Source of the DNA: Marinifilum_A sediminis
GTDB taxonomy: Bacteria; Bacteroidota; Bacteroidia; Bacteroidales; Marinifilaceae
NCBI GenBank assembly: GCA_947496465.1
Contig: CANMCX010000011.1
Span: 71,733 to 135,732, forward strand
DNA length: 64,000 nucleotides
Direction of reading: 5' to 3'
Shown here one piece after another: positions 25,233-33,548 of this stretch (positions within the stretch are counted from its first letter, which is position 1; each line of letters begins with the position of its first letter). Below the pieces are notes generated by a model that was given only the letters and a program-made list of their open reading frames with translations, was not told the DNA's origin and did no database searches. A program made the translations under genes and the position numbers.

Positions 25233-26564
25233 ATGAAAATAAAAGAACCACAACTACGAGTTGGAATCATGTACGAAAAAGAGATTTCGTTTCAATTAAA
25301 CGGAACTTATGTACTTCAACAAAATGGGAAAAAATACGCTGGAAATCAGCATGCAAAATTTGTTGATGGAAAAATTGTTTTCGATGGATTATGCGAGAAT
25401 GAATTGATTTTCAACCCTGAAAATGAAAAAGAGGGATGCTTTGATCTGTTTGGTGTAACCATTGGAATTAAATTTCATTGGGAGAGAAAAGAAGATCAGA
25501 AATTTAAAGGAGCCTTGCATTTTATCGTGGAAGACGAAAAACTGACTGCAATTAATGTGCTTTCCCTTGAAGATTATCTGGTAAGCGTAATTTCTTCTGA
25601 AATGAGTGCTACAAGTAGTATGGAACTTTTAAAAGCTCACGCTGTAATTTCACGATCGTGGTTGATGGCTCAGGTAATAAAGGGTGAAGAATTACTGCAA
25701 TCCAATACAAATTACCAAAGTATTGTTGAAACAGAGGATTCTTATATTCGCTGGTACGATAGAGAAGATCATGTTAATTTCGATGTTTGCGCCGACGATC
25801 ATTGTCAGCGTTATCAGGGAATTACAAGACAATCTACACAATTGGTAGTTGAGGCAATTGAATCTACGCGTGGCTTGGTTTTGACCAGTGAAGGAAGGAT
25901 TTGTGATGCAAGATTTTCCAAATGTTGTGGTGGTGTTGCTGAAACTTTCGAAAATGTTTGGGAACCGGAAAATCACAAATACTTGCAGGCAGTGATCGAT
26001 AATCCTCAGGCACCTGCTGGTTACGATATGAATTTAAAAGATGAACTTGCTGCCGATAAATTTATTCGCACTTCGCCTGAGGCATTCTGTAATACAACAG
26101 ATAAGGAAATTCTTTCGCAGGTTTTAAATGATTACGATCAGGAAACCATGGATTTTTATCGCTGGAAAGTGGAATACACACAGGAAGAAATTGCAGAATT
26201 AATCGAAAGAAAAACAGGAAAAGAATTTGGACAGATTTTGGATCTTATTCCAGGTAAACGAGGTGAATCGGGACGATTAATTACACTGAAAATTATTGGC
26301 AGTAAACGATCATTAACCATTGGGAAAGAATTAGAAATTCGAAAAGTACTTTCAGAATCTCATTTGTATAGTTCCGAATTTGTGGTTGATAAATTGGATC
26401 TTAAAAATGGAGTACCTTCTAAATTTGTTTTGATTGGTGCCGGTTGGGGACATGGCGTTGGTCTTTGTCAAATTGGAGCAGCCGTAATGGGAGCCAAAGG
26501 ATACAAACACGATGAAATTCTACTTCACTATTTCAGAGGAGCTGAATTAGAAAAAAGATATTAA
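25233..26564 (+). CDS. SpoIID/LytB-domain protein without signal peptide
   Basis: A 443-residue protein with the SpoIID/LytB domain: SVISSEMSATSSMELLKAHAV (split over about 110-131), CDARFSKCCGGVAETFENVW (about 226-246) and the C-terminal GAGWGHGVGLCQIGAAVMG. SpoIID is a peptidoglycan lytic transglycosylase that acts outside the cell, yet this protein begins MKIKEPQLRVGIMYEKEI with no signal peptide or membrane anchor and no better upstream start in frame. A cytosolic role on imported fragments is possible. It lies directly before the ampG-like gene. Confidence 0.87.
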   Translation: MKIKEPQLRVGIMYEKEISFQLNGTYVLQQNGKKYAGNQHAKFVDGKIVFDGLCENELIFNPENEKEGCFDLFGVTIGIKFHWERKEDQKFKGALHFIVEDEKLTAINVLSLEDYLVSVISSEMSATSSMELLKAHAVISRSWLMAQVIKGEELLQSNTNYQSIVETEDSYIRWYDREDHVNFDVCADDHCQRYQGITRQSTQLVVEAIESTRGLVLTSEGRICDARFSKCCGGVAETFENVWEPENHKYLQAVIDNPQAPAGYDMNLKDELAADKFIRTSPEAFCNTTDKEILSQVLNDYDQETMDFYRWKVEYTQEEIAELIERKTGKEFGQILDLIPGKRGESGRLITLKIIGSKRSLTIGKELEIRKVLSESHLYSSEFVVDKLDLKNGVPSKFVLIGAGWGHGVGLCQIGAAVMGAKGYKHDEILLHYFRGAELEKRY

Positions 26565-26623
26565 CAAATGTTTGAGAGTTTTATTTCGAATGAGGCTCTC
26601 AATACTATCAACTCGTTTTCATA

Positions 26624-28516
26624 ATGGAAAAGAGTAAAAGGATTAATAAAATCAATACAATGTCAAAATCAAAATCAGGAAATCGCTCACCTTGGGCATG
26701 GATTCCATCCTTATATTTTGCTGAAGGTATTCCTTATGTAGTAGTGATGACGGTTGCAGTTATCATGTATAAACGATTGGGTATTTCAAATACAGATATT
26801 GCACTTTATACTTCCTGGTTATACTTGCCGTGGGTAATTAAGCCATTTTGGAGTCCAATTGTTGATATTTTAAAAAGTAAGCGTTGGTGGATTGTAAGCA
26901 TGCAACTTTTGATTGGTGCTGGTTTAGCTGGTGTTGCTTTTACTGTTCCAACAACTTTGTTCTTTCAATCAACATTAGCATTTTTCTGGTTATTGGCTTT
27001 TAGTTCCGCAACTCATGATATTGCCGCTGATGGTTTTTACATGTATGGGATTGATGATAGTCAACAAGCTTACTTTATTGGGATTCGATCTACATTTTAT
27101 CGTTTAGCGATGATTACGGGGCAAGGGCTATTGATTATTTTAGCAGGCTTTTTCGAAGTTGCTTGGGGATTAGAGCCAGTTGAAATAATGGTTAATTCTT
27201 CAATGAAAGATTCTAAAAAGGTTGAGTTGTTGGCGGAAAAAAGTACTGAGAAATCTAAGGATGATTTTTATTTTACTCTGGATAATACAAACCTTTTCGT
27301 AGAATCTGGTGTTATGATTGAGTCTGAGTTTGATTCCATTTCAAATCATGTTAAGAATTCTAATGTTGAGAATGGTTTTGTTTTACTTGAAAAAGAAAAA
27401 GAGGAAGAAAAAGAGGAAGATTCTTGGTGGGATAAATCTGTTGTAGATCCTTTGGAAGGTTTCATTAAAGACAATTTTGGATCTACTAAATATTCAAAAG
27501 ATAAAGAAATCATAAAAGGAAATGTTGGAGTGGCTCATGTGAAACTTTCACTTGAACCTAAAGAAGGTAAGGAAATAATTTTAAGCTTATCTAGAAAAAA
27601 AGGTAATGAAAGTATTAACCTGATCAGTTCGGATCGATTAGTGTTTACAAAGGAGAATTGGGATAAGGAAGCTATTCTTCTTTTTCAAGTAGATCCTAAG
27701 ATGAAGAAATCATCAAGTTCAATATTCATAGGAAGATCTGGAAATATTCCAATGGCATGGTCGATGATTTTTGTGATATTAGCAGGTCTGTTTCTATTGT
27801 TTTCATTTTATCACAAATTTGCTTTACCAAAGCCTCAAGGAGATGAAGAGAAAGAAGTAAAAGGTTTTGCCAATGTATTTTCCGATTTTACTGAAACATT
27901 CACTACATTTTTCTTTAAGAAAGACATCTTGTTGATCATCGGGGTACTACTAACTTATCGCCTTGGAGAGTCGCAATTGGTAAAAATGGCTTCACCTTTC
28001 TTGTTAGACGGTAGAGAAATTGGAGGATTGGGATTATCTACCAGTGAAGTGGGAATTGTTTATGGAACCATTGGAATTCTTTTTCTTACGATTGGAGGTA
28101 TTTTGGGAGGATATGCAGCTTCACGAAAAGGTTTAAAGTACTGGCTGTGGCCTATGGTGATTGCTATTAACCTGCCAAATTTGGTTTATGTGTATCTTTC
28201 TTATGCATTGCCTGAATCATTTGTTTTGGTTTGTGCATCGGTGGCAGTTGAGCAGTTTGGATATGGTTTCGGATTTACAGCTTATATGTTGTATCAGATT
28301 TATGTATCCGAAGGAAAGCACAAAACAGCGCATTTTGCATTTTGTACGGGTTTAATGGCATTGGGGATGATGATTCCTGGAATGGTATCTGGTTGGATTC
28401 AGGAAATGATTGGATATCAACACTTCTTTGTGTGGGTAATCATTTGTACCATTCCAAGTTTTATTATGGTGAAATTAATCAAGGTTGATCCTAAGTTTGG
28501 TATCAAGCAAAAATAA
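26624..28516 (+). CDS. ampG: AmpG-like muropeptide permease with large periplasmic insert
   Basis: MFS permease of 630 residues; ordinary relatives have about 420-490. N-terminal AmpG features are PSLYFAEGIPYVVVMTVAV and LYTSWLYLPWVIKPFWSPIVD. Five membrane segments run to about 181, then an insert of roughly 190 residues (182-372) comes before the sixth (PMAWSMIFVILAGLF). By MFS topology the insert is periplasmic. It has an acidic run (KEKEEEKEED), and ISSDRLVFTKENWDKEA resembles a Calx-beta/Ig-like repeat (LxFTxxNWxxxQ). It probably imports anhydro-muropeptides or similar fragments for the cytosolic enzymes of this island. ATG 26660 is another possible start. Confidence 0.87.
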   Translation: MEKSKRINKINTMSKSKSGNRSPWAWIPSLYFAEGIPYVVVMTVAVIMYKRLGISNTDIALYTSWLYLPWVIKPFWSPIVDILKSKRWWIVSMQLLIGAGLAGVAFTVPTTLFFQSTLAFFWLLAFSSATHDIAADGFYMYGIDDSQQAYFIGIRSTFYRLAMITGQGLLIILAGFFEVAWGLEPVEIMVNSSMKDSKKVELLAEKSTEKSKDDFYFTLDNTNLFVESGVMIESEFDSISNHVKNSNVENGFVLLEKEKEEEKEEDSWWDKSVVDPLEGFIKDNFGSTKYSKDKEIIKGNVGVAHVKLSLEPKEGKEIILSLSRKKGNESINLISSDRLVFTKENWDKEAILLFQVDPKMKKSSSSIFIGRSGNIPMAWSMIFVILAGLFLLFSFYHKFALPKPQGDEEKEVKGFANVFSDFTETFTTFFFKKDILLIIGVLLTYRLGESQLVKMASPFLLDGREIGGLGLSTSEVGIVYGTIGILFLTIGGILGGYAASRKGLKYWLWPMVIAINLPNLVYVYLSYALPESFVLVCASVAVEQFGYGFGFTAYMLYQIYVSEGKHKTAHFAFCTGLMALGMMIPGMVSGWIQEMIGYQHFFVWVIICTIPSFIMVKLIKVDPKFGIKQK

Positions 28517-28566
28517 TTTCACAGAATATAGATCATTAATAATTGCCAAATATTACAAAATTAGAT

Positions 28567-29097
28567 ATGAAAAAGCGAATTGCATTTCTCGGAGATAGCC
28601 TAACTCATGCAGGAAGGTGGGAAGAGTATTTTCTAAATGCCGATATATCTAATAATGGAATTCCAGGAGAAATTTCGATAGAAATTCTTTCACGTTTGGA
28701 TGGTGTATTGCAAAAGCAACCTGATATTATTTTTGTGATGATGGGCATTAATGATTTGGGAAGTGGTATTAATGTGGAAGAGATTCTGGGTCATTATAAT
28801 CAACTTATTGATCGGGTTAAAAGAAATTCAAAAGCAAAATTGATTGTGCAGAGTTTGCTTCCTGTGAATTTTGAACTATTTCCTATCACTATTTTTAATG
28901 CTGAGGATATCATCAATTTGAATGATTTGCTAAAATCTCAATGTAAAAAGGAAGATATCACTTTCGTGGATCTGTATTCATCTTTCGCGACAGGTTCCAA
29001 TGAACTAATGAAAGAGTATACCTACGACGGGCTGCATTTAAATGATTCGGGATATTCTGTTTGGAAAAATAAATTGTTCTCTGAAAACCTATTATAA
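28567..29097 (+). CDS. SGNH/GDSL hydrolase
   Basis: A 176-residue esterase-type protein with the SGNH blocks: IAFLGDSLTHAG (Ser), GIPGEIS (Gly), MMGINDLGSG (Asn in GxND) and the C-terminal DGLHLNDSGY (Asp/His). No signal peptide is visible, so it looks cytosolic. O-deacetylation of MurNAc or other sugars would suit the context, but the substrate is not shown. ATG 28567 is used; a TTG at 28543 would add eight residues. It ends 4 bases before the nagX-like gene. Confidence 0.88.
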   Translation: MKKRIAFLGDSLTHAGRWEEYFLNADISNNGIPGEISIEILSRLDGVLQKQPDIIFVMMGINDLGSGINVEEILGHYNQLIDRVKRNSKAKLIVQSLLPVNFELFPITIFNAEDIINLNDLLKSQCKKEDITFVDLYSSFATGSNELMKEYTYDGLHLNDSGYSVWKNKLFSENLL

Positions 29098-29101
29098 CAT
29101 T

Positions 29102-30211
29102 ATGGAAAAACCGAAAAGACTAATGGCTTTGGATGCCTTTCGTGGGTTAACCATTGCTACAATGATTACTGTAAATACTCCGGGGAGTTGGAGTCATGTG
29201 TATGCTCCATTGTTGCATTCAAAATGGCATGGTTGCACACCAACGGATTTAGTATTTCCATTCTTTTTATTCGCTGTTGGAGTCGCCATGTTTTTTGCTT
29301 TTGGGAAGTTCAATCATCAATTGAATGCCGAAGCTGGAAAGAAAATAATAAAACGGACTCTTATTATATTTGGCATTGGTTTGTTGCTGAATGCATTTCC
29401 GTTTTATCACATCAAGTTTGAAAATTTGAGAATAATGGGCGTTTTGCAGCGAATTGCTTTGGCTTACGGCATAGGTAGTTTTCTTTGTCTGACTTTAAAC
29501 AAAACAAGGTTATTGTATCTATCTGGGGCAATTTTATTTTCTTATTGGGGCTTGGTGTATTTCTTTGGCGGAGAAAATCCATATAGTTTAGAAGGTAATC
29601 CTACTATGGCTTTTGATACAATGATTTTAGGAGCAAGTCATATGTATAAAGGTTTTGGAATTACATTCGATCCGGAAGGTTTGTTTAGTACACTTCCTGC
29701 AATAGTCACGGTTATTTTGGGATATCTAACGGGAGCTTTAATTTCCAAATCGGAAAAGAAAAGAATTGTTCCAAAACTATTAGTATTTGGAGCTTTTGGA
29801 GTGATATTAGGATTGGTTTGGAGTTTAGGATTCCCGATTAATAAACCCATTTGGTCGAGTTCTTATGTGATTTACACTGCAGGCTTGGCTCAATTGCTTA
29901 TGGCGGTAATGATATATCTTATCGATATACTGGATTATAAAAAATGGGCACATCCATTTCTTGTTTTTGGAATGAATCCCCTTTTTATTTTTGTGCTTTC
30001 TGCTGTTTGGGTTAAGATTATTGTTTATGTAGTTCACTTTGCTGATGATGCAGGAAAAGTTATGAACGGCTATTCTTGGTTGTATCAGAATGGATTTGCT
30101 TCCTGGGCTGGACCTTTAAATGGATCTTTGCTCTTTGCATTAAGCCATATTTTGGTGTACTGGTTGATTGTATTGTATTTATATCGGAAACGAATTTTTA
30201 TTAAAATATAA
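29102..30211 (+). CDS. nagX: NagX-like membrane acyltransferase (COG4299, DUF5009)
   Basis: Integral membrane protein of 370 residues with about ten segments and the HGSNAT/YeiB-type N-terminus RLMALDAFRGLTIATM, followed by HSKWHGCTPTDLVFPFFLF, which holds the His proposed as catalytic in heparan-alpha-glucosaminide N-acetyltransferases, and GVLQRIALAYGIGS. NagX genes occur in GlcNAc-use regulons of other bacteria. It may acetylate glucosamine units across the membrane. ATG 29102 is chosen over 29042, which overlaps the previous gene. Last gene before a strong bidirectional terminator. Confidence 0.87.
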   Translation: MEKPKRLMALDAFRGLTIATMITVNTPGSWSHVYAPLLHSKWHGCTPTDLVFPFFLFAVGVAMFFAFGKFNHQLNAEAGKKIIKRTLIIFGIGLLLNAFPFYHIKFENLRIMGVLQRIALAYGIGSFLCLTLNKTRLLYLSGAILFSYWGLVYFFGGENPYSLEGNPTMAFDTMILGASHMYKGFGITFDPEGLFSTLPAIVTVILGYLTGALISKSEKKRIVPKLLVFGAFGVILGLVWSLGFPINKPIWSSSYVIYTAGLAQLLMAVMIYLIDILDYKKWAHPFLVFGMNPLFIFVLSAVWVKIIVYVVHFADDAGKVMNGYSWLYQNGFASWAGPLNGSLLFALSHILVYWLIVLYLYRKRIFIKI

Positions 30212-30212
30212 T

Positions 30213-30242
30213 AAAAAAGCTTCGGAATTCCGAAGCTTTTTT
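30213..30242. terminator. bidirectional terminator between nagX and namZ
   Basis: Perfect 30-base palindrome with 15-base arms, AAAAAAGCTTCGGAA (30213-30227) and its complement to 30242, between two convergent genes. Confidence 0.92.
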
Positions 30243-30250
30243 ATTTTGCA

Positions 30251-31528
30251 TTATTGATATAACCAATATTGTTTTGATTTCTTTTTAAATTCTTCAGCAG
30301 GAATATCCCAAAGTTCTATGATATCTTCTACTCTGTACCTTTTAGAAAATAGACTTCTTATCTTTTTGCTACCACAAACTTTATCAAACATGCTTAATCG
30401 TGACTGATCACACATTTTGAAAATATTTTTTTGTGGATATAATTTATGTAACTCTTGTAATACATAGAATTGAATTAAAGATAATGGAGCTTTTTTGATA
30501 TCAGTAAAGTGAACCTGGACTCCATGAATCATTCTACCTTTGCTAACTGAGTAATAGGGCTTGTAATGAATTGGGCGAAACAGAGTGCCTGGTAAATTTA
30601 AATCATTCAGATTTTTTGATAGATCATCAGCATTTATCCATTCGGCAGCGAATAATTCAAATGGTTGAGTATAGCCAACTCCTATTGATATTGTATATAA
30701 TTCACCTAAAATTCCTGAAATAGGATAATATATAGCACTTAATGAGTTTGGAATGTGAGGCGATGTTGGAACCCATGGTAATTTGGTATCAGCAAAAAGC
30801 ATGTCTCTTTTCCAGCCTTCCATTTTTATAACAGTTAATTGGCATTTTTTTTCATTTTTCAACAATCCTTCATTGTTAATATAGTTTGCCAATTCTCCAC
30901 AGGTAAGTCCGTAAATGTATGGGATAGGAAATTGACTAACAAATGAAATATAGTTAGGCTCAACCAAAGCGCCTTCAACTTTTAATCCACCAATCGGATT
31001 TGGACGATCCAAAACTATTAATTCCAAATTGTTTTCAGCGCAGGCTTCCATAGCTAAACCCATCGTACTGATGTACGTGTATGAGCGAACACCAATATCT
31101 TGAATGTCATAAACCAAAGCATCTAAACCTTTAAGCATTTTGGCATTTGGTTTTTTATTTTTTCCGTATAATGAGTAAACGGTGAGTCCGGTTTTTTTGT
31201 CGATGTAAGTTCCGACTTTATCTCCAGCTGCATGGTCACCACGAATTCCATGTTCAGGACTGTATAGTGCTTTGATTTTTAACTCTGGAGCAGCATGTAG
31301 AAGATCTATAGTAGATTGAAGATGTTGATTTACCCCCGTTGGATTGGTAATAATACCAATAGATTTTCCATTTAGGCTCTCAAAATTAGTTTTTTGTAGT
31401 ACATCTATCCCTGTTAGTACTTTTTGAGCCTTTAACTCTTTAAGCGAAAATACTTGGGTAAATACAAATATTATAAGAAAGAATAGTTGTGTCTTTTTGA
31501 TGTGAATGCGCTTGTTGATCAGTTTCAT
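30251..31528 (-). CDS. namZ: exo-beta-N-acetylmuramidase NamZ (GH171, DUF1343)
   Basis: An exported 425-residue enzyme with a signal peptide ending near KELKAQ (residue 35). DUF1343 proteins are exo-acting beta-N-acetylmuramidases that release MurNAc from the non-reducing end of glycan chains (family knowledge, GH171). Motifs: IGIITNPTGV, YSPEHGIRG (90-97 region, with the family's key Glu92), YDIQDIGVRSYTYISTM and LDRPNPIGG. Full length. In Bacillus the namZ gene sits with nagZ, amiE and murQ; here the same set is found dispersed over the island. Free MurNAc produced would suit the nearby symporter and MurK-MurQ. Own promoter with an operator overlapping the -33 region. Confidence 0.93.
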   Translation of the reverse strand: MKLINKRIHIKKTQLFFLIIFVFTQVFSLKELKAQKVLTGIDVLQKTNFESLNGKSIGIITNPTGVNQHLQSTIDLLHAAPELKIKALYSPEHGIRGDHAAGDKVGTYIDKKTGLTVYSLYGKNKKPNAKMLKGLDALVYDIQDIGVRSYTYISTMGLAMEACAENNLELIVLDRPNPIGGLKVEGALVEPNYISFVSQFPIPYIYGLTCGELANYINNEGLLKNEKKCQLTVIKMEGWKRDMLFADTKLPWVPTSPHIPNSLSAIYYPISGILGELYTISIGVGYTQPFELFAAEWINADDLSKNLNDLNLPGTLFRPIHYKPYYSVSKGRMIHGVQVHFTDIKKAPLSLIQFYVLQELHKLYPQKNIFKMCDQSRLSMFDKVCGSKKIRSLFSKRYRVEDIIELWDIPAEEFKKKSKQYWLYQ

Positions 31529-31924
31529 AACTATTTTTAGATTTTCACAAATTAGAACTTTGTTTTTTATAAAATTCTATTGCAAAACTAATAAAATTTC
31601 TATTTTTGTAACATGTATGACAAGTTAATGAATTCTACAAAATCACAAAATTATTTTCCTAAATTTTATTTTTGCTTTTTTCATTCTAATTGTGTGTTTT
31701 AATCACTCTTGCAAAAGTAAAAACAATTTAGCTTTTATAATTGAAACAGGTGAATTCAATATTGCTAATCAGATCATTAATGGTAAGAATTAATGATAGA
31801 TTAAAAGAATACATACATAAAATAAGGACTAATTAATATTTAGTAAGGAGAATAAGAATAATAAGGAGTGAATTTGTGCTGCAATAATTGGCATTTGTTA
31901 CTTGATAGAAAATTACAAATAGAT
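31529..31924. other. 396-base divergent regulatory region (namZ / GHL10 gene)
   Basis: No gene seen. It contains the namZ promoter and operator (31583-31623), an unexplained perfect inverted repeat ATCATTAAT/ATTAATGAT (31773-31781 and 31789-31797), and, near its right end, a purine-rich stretch with three AAGGAG-like runs before the GHL10 gene. No clear -7 element for the plus-strand gene was found. Confidence 0.6.
31583..31623 (-). promoter_or_regulatory. namZ promoter with overlapping operator
   Basis: On the minus strand TAGTTTTG (31590-31583) fits the -7 consensus. The -33 region would fall at about 31611-31615, inside the near-palindrome TTGTAACATGTATGACAA (31606-31623), 12 of whose 18 positions are symmetric. 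Binding there should block initiation. Confidence 0.6.
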
Positions 31925-33412
31925 ATGAAAAAAATTGTAATACTTGGGTTAATGATTTTGGTAAGTTTGTGTGTTTCTGCAAAAAAGAAATCGCCCAAAA
32001 GAGAAATGCGAGCAGTATGGATTGCTACGGTAGATAATATCGATTGGCCATCGAAATCGGGATTAAGTGTTGCTGAGCAAAAGGCAGAATTAATCGCTCA
32101 TCTGGATCAGCATAAAAAAAATGGCATGAATGCTGTAATTTTTCAGATTAGACCGGCAACAGATGCTTTGTATGAATCCAGGTATGAGCCTTGGTCGCAA
32201 TGGCTGACTGGTAAACAAGGGCAAGCACCGAATCCATATTACGATCCATTGCAATTTGCAATTGAGGAGTGTCACAAACGTGTAATGGAATTGCATGCTT
32301 GGATGAATCCTTACCGAGCTGTATATTCATATAAAGGGGCGAAAACTGATCCAAAGCACATTACCAATATTCAACCTGAACTTTTTCTAACCTACGGAAA
32401 ACACAAATATTTTAATCCTGGCTTGCCTGAAACTAGAAACTATGTTTCGAAAATTGTTGGTGATGTTGTTCGCAGATACGATGTGGATGCGATTCATTTC
32501 GACGATTATTTTTATCCTTATAAAATAAAAGGAGAAGCATTCCCGGATTCATTAAGTTTTGCTAATCATGGTGGTAATTTTTATCCAAACCGAATTGATG
32601 ATTGGAGAAGAGAGAATGTAAATCTGGTGATTAAGCAAATAAATGATACCATAAAATCCATTAAACCATGGATGCCTTTTGGCATATCTCCTTTTGGAGT
32701 CTGGAGAAATAAGAGTCTGGATAGAAAAGGTTCACGTACTAAGGCTGGGCAAACCAATTACGATGATTTGTATGCTGACGTTTTACTTTGGCTAAAGAAA
32801 GATTGGATTGATTATGTAACTCCGCAAATTTATTGGCACATTGGTAAGAAGGTAGCCGATTACAAAACAATTGCAAAATGGTGGAATAAAAATTCCTTTG
32901 GTAAACCATGTTACATTGGACAAGGTGCTTACAGATTGAATCCGAAATCAGGAGTGAAAGCATGGCACAATTCCGATGAAATTATTACTCAATTGAGGCT
33001 GAATAGAAAATTGAAACGAGTTGACGGTAGTATGTTTTTCTCATCAAAATCATTTACAAATAACCTTTTAGGAATAAATGAGAAGCTGCAATCTCAAATC
33101 TATCAGAAATTAACTTTAATTCCTGAATGTAAAACAATAGATCCAATTCAATTGTCTGCTCCAATGAAAATTGGTCTAAGTAAAGGGTATCTGCATTGGG
33201 ATCAAGTAAAAGGTGCAAAATGTTATGTCGTTTATGTATTTGATAAAAATGATAAAATACAACTTGATAAAGCAGATACTATTCTTTCAATTACTTCTCA
33301 GTCTCAATTGAAATTGGAAAATGGATCCGAAAATTGTAAGTACGTGGTAACATCTATAAGTAGGACAAATACCGAAAGTATTGCCAGCGAATCTTTCGAG
33401 ATTGAAAAATAG
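31925..33412 (+). CDS. YngK-like GHL10 family glycoside hydrolase
   Basis: Exported 495-residue protein (signal peptide 1-19) of the glycosyl-hydrolase-like 10 group (PF02638; Bacillus YngK). TIM-barrel motifs: REMRAVWIATVDNIDWP, AVIFQIRPATDALY, LHAWMNPYRA, IHFDDYFYP, GISPFGVWRN and DYVTPQIYWHIG. A C-terminal FN3-like domain begins at about residue 415 (LSAPMKIGLSKGYLHWDQ). The exact bond is unsettled in the literature I know; related proteins act on peptidoglycan-type or amino-sugar glycans. ATG 31925 is chosen because it begins a clean signal peptide; 31868 would add 19 residues without RBS support. Confidence 0.9.
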   Translation: MKKIVILGLMILVSLCVSAKKKSPKREMRAVWIATVDNIDWPSKSGLSVAEQKAELIAHLDQHKKNGMNAVIFQIRPATDALYESRYEPWSQWLTGKQGQAPNPYYDPLQFAIEECHKRVMELHAWMNPYRAVYSYKGAKTDPKHITNIQPELFLTYGKHKYFNPGLPETRNYVSKIVGDVVRRYDVDAIHFDDYFYPYKIKGEAFPDSLSFANHGGNFYPNRIDDWRRENVNLVIKQINDTIKSIKPWMPFGISPFGVWRNKSLDRKGSRTKAGQTNYDDLYADVLLWLKKDWIDYVTPQIYWHIGKKVADYKTIAKWWNKNSFGKPCYIGQGAYRLNPKSGVKAWHNSDEIITQLRLNRKLKRVDGSMFFSSKSFTNNLLGINEKLQSQIYQKLTLIPECKTIDPIQLSAPMKIGLSKGYLHWDQVKGAKCYVVYVFDKNDKIQLDKADTILSITSQSQLKLENGSENCKYVVTSISRTNTESIASESFEIEK

Positions 33413-33548
33413 TCGTAAAAATATTATCACCTAAATAGAAACATAGAGTTACTTGGAGAAAGACTGATAAGTGACGAACTTCTTATTACTCAATAAAAGG
33501 AGTTTTTGTTAACTCTTTTTTAAATACTTAAAATCTAATATCACACGA

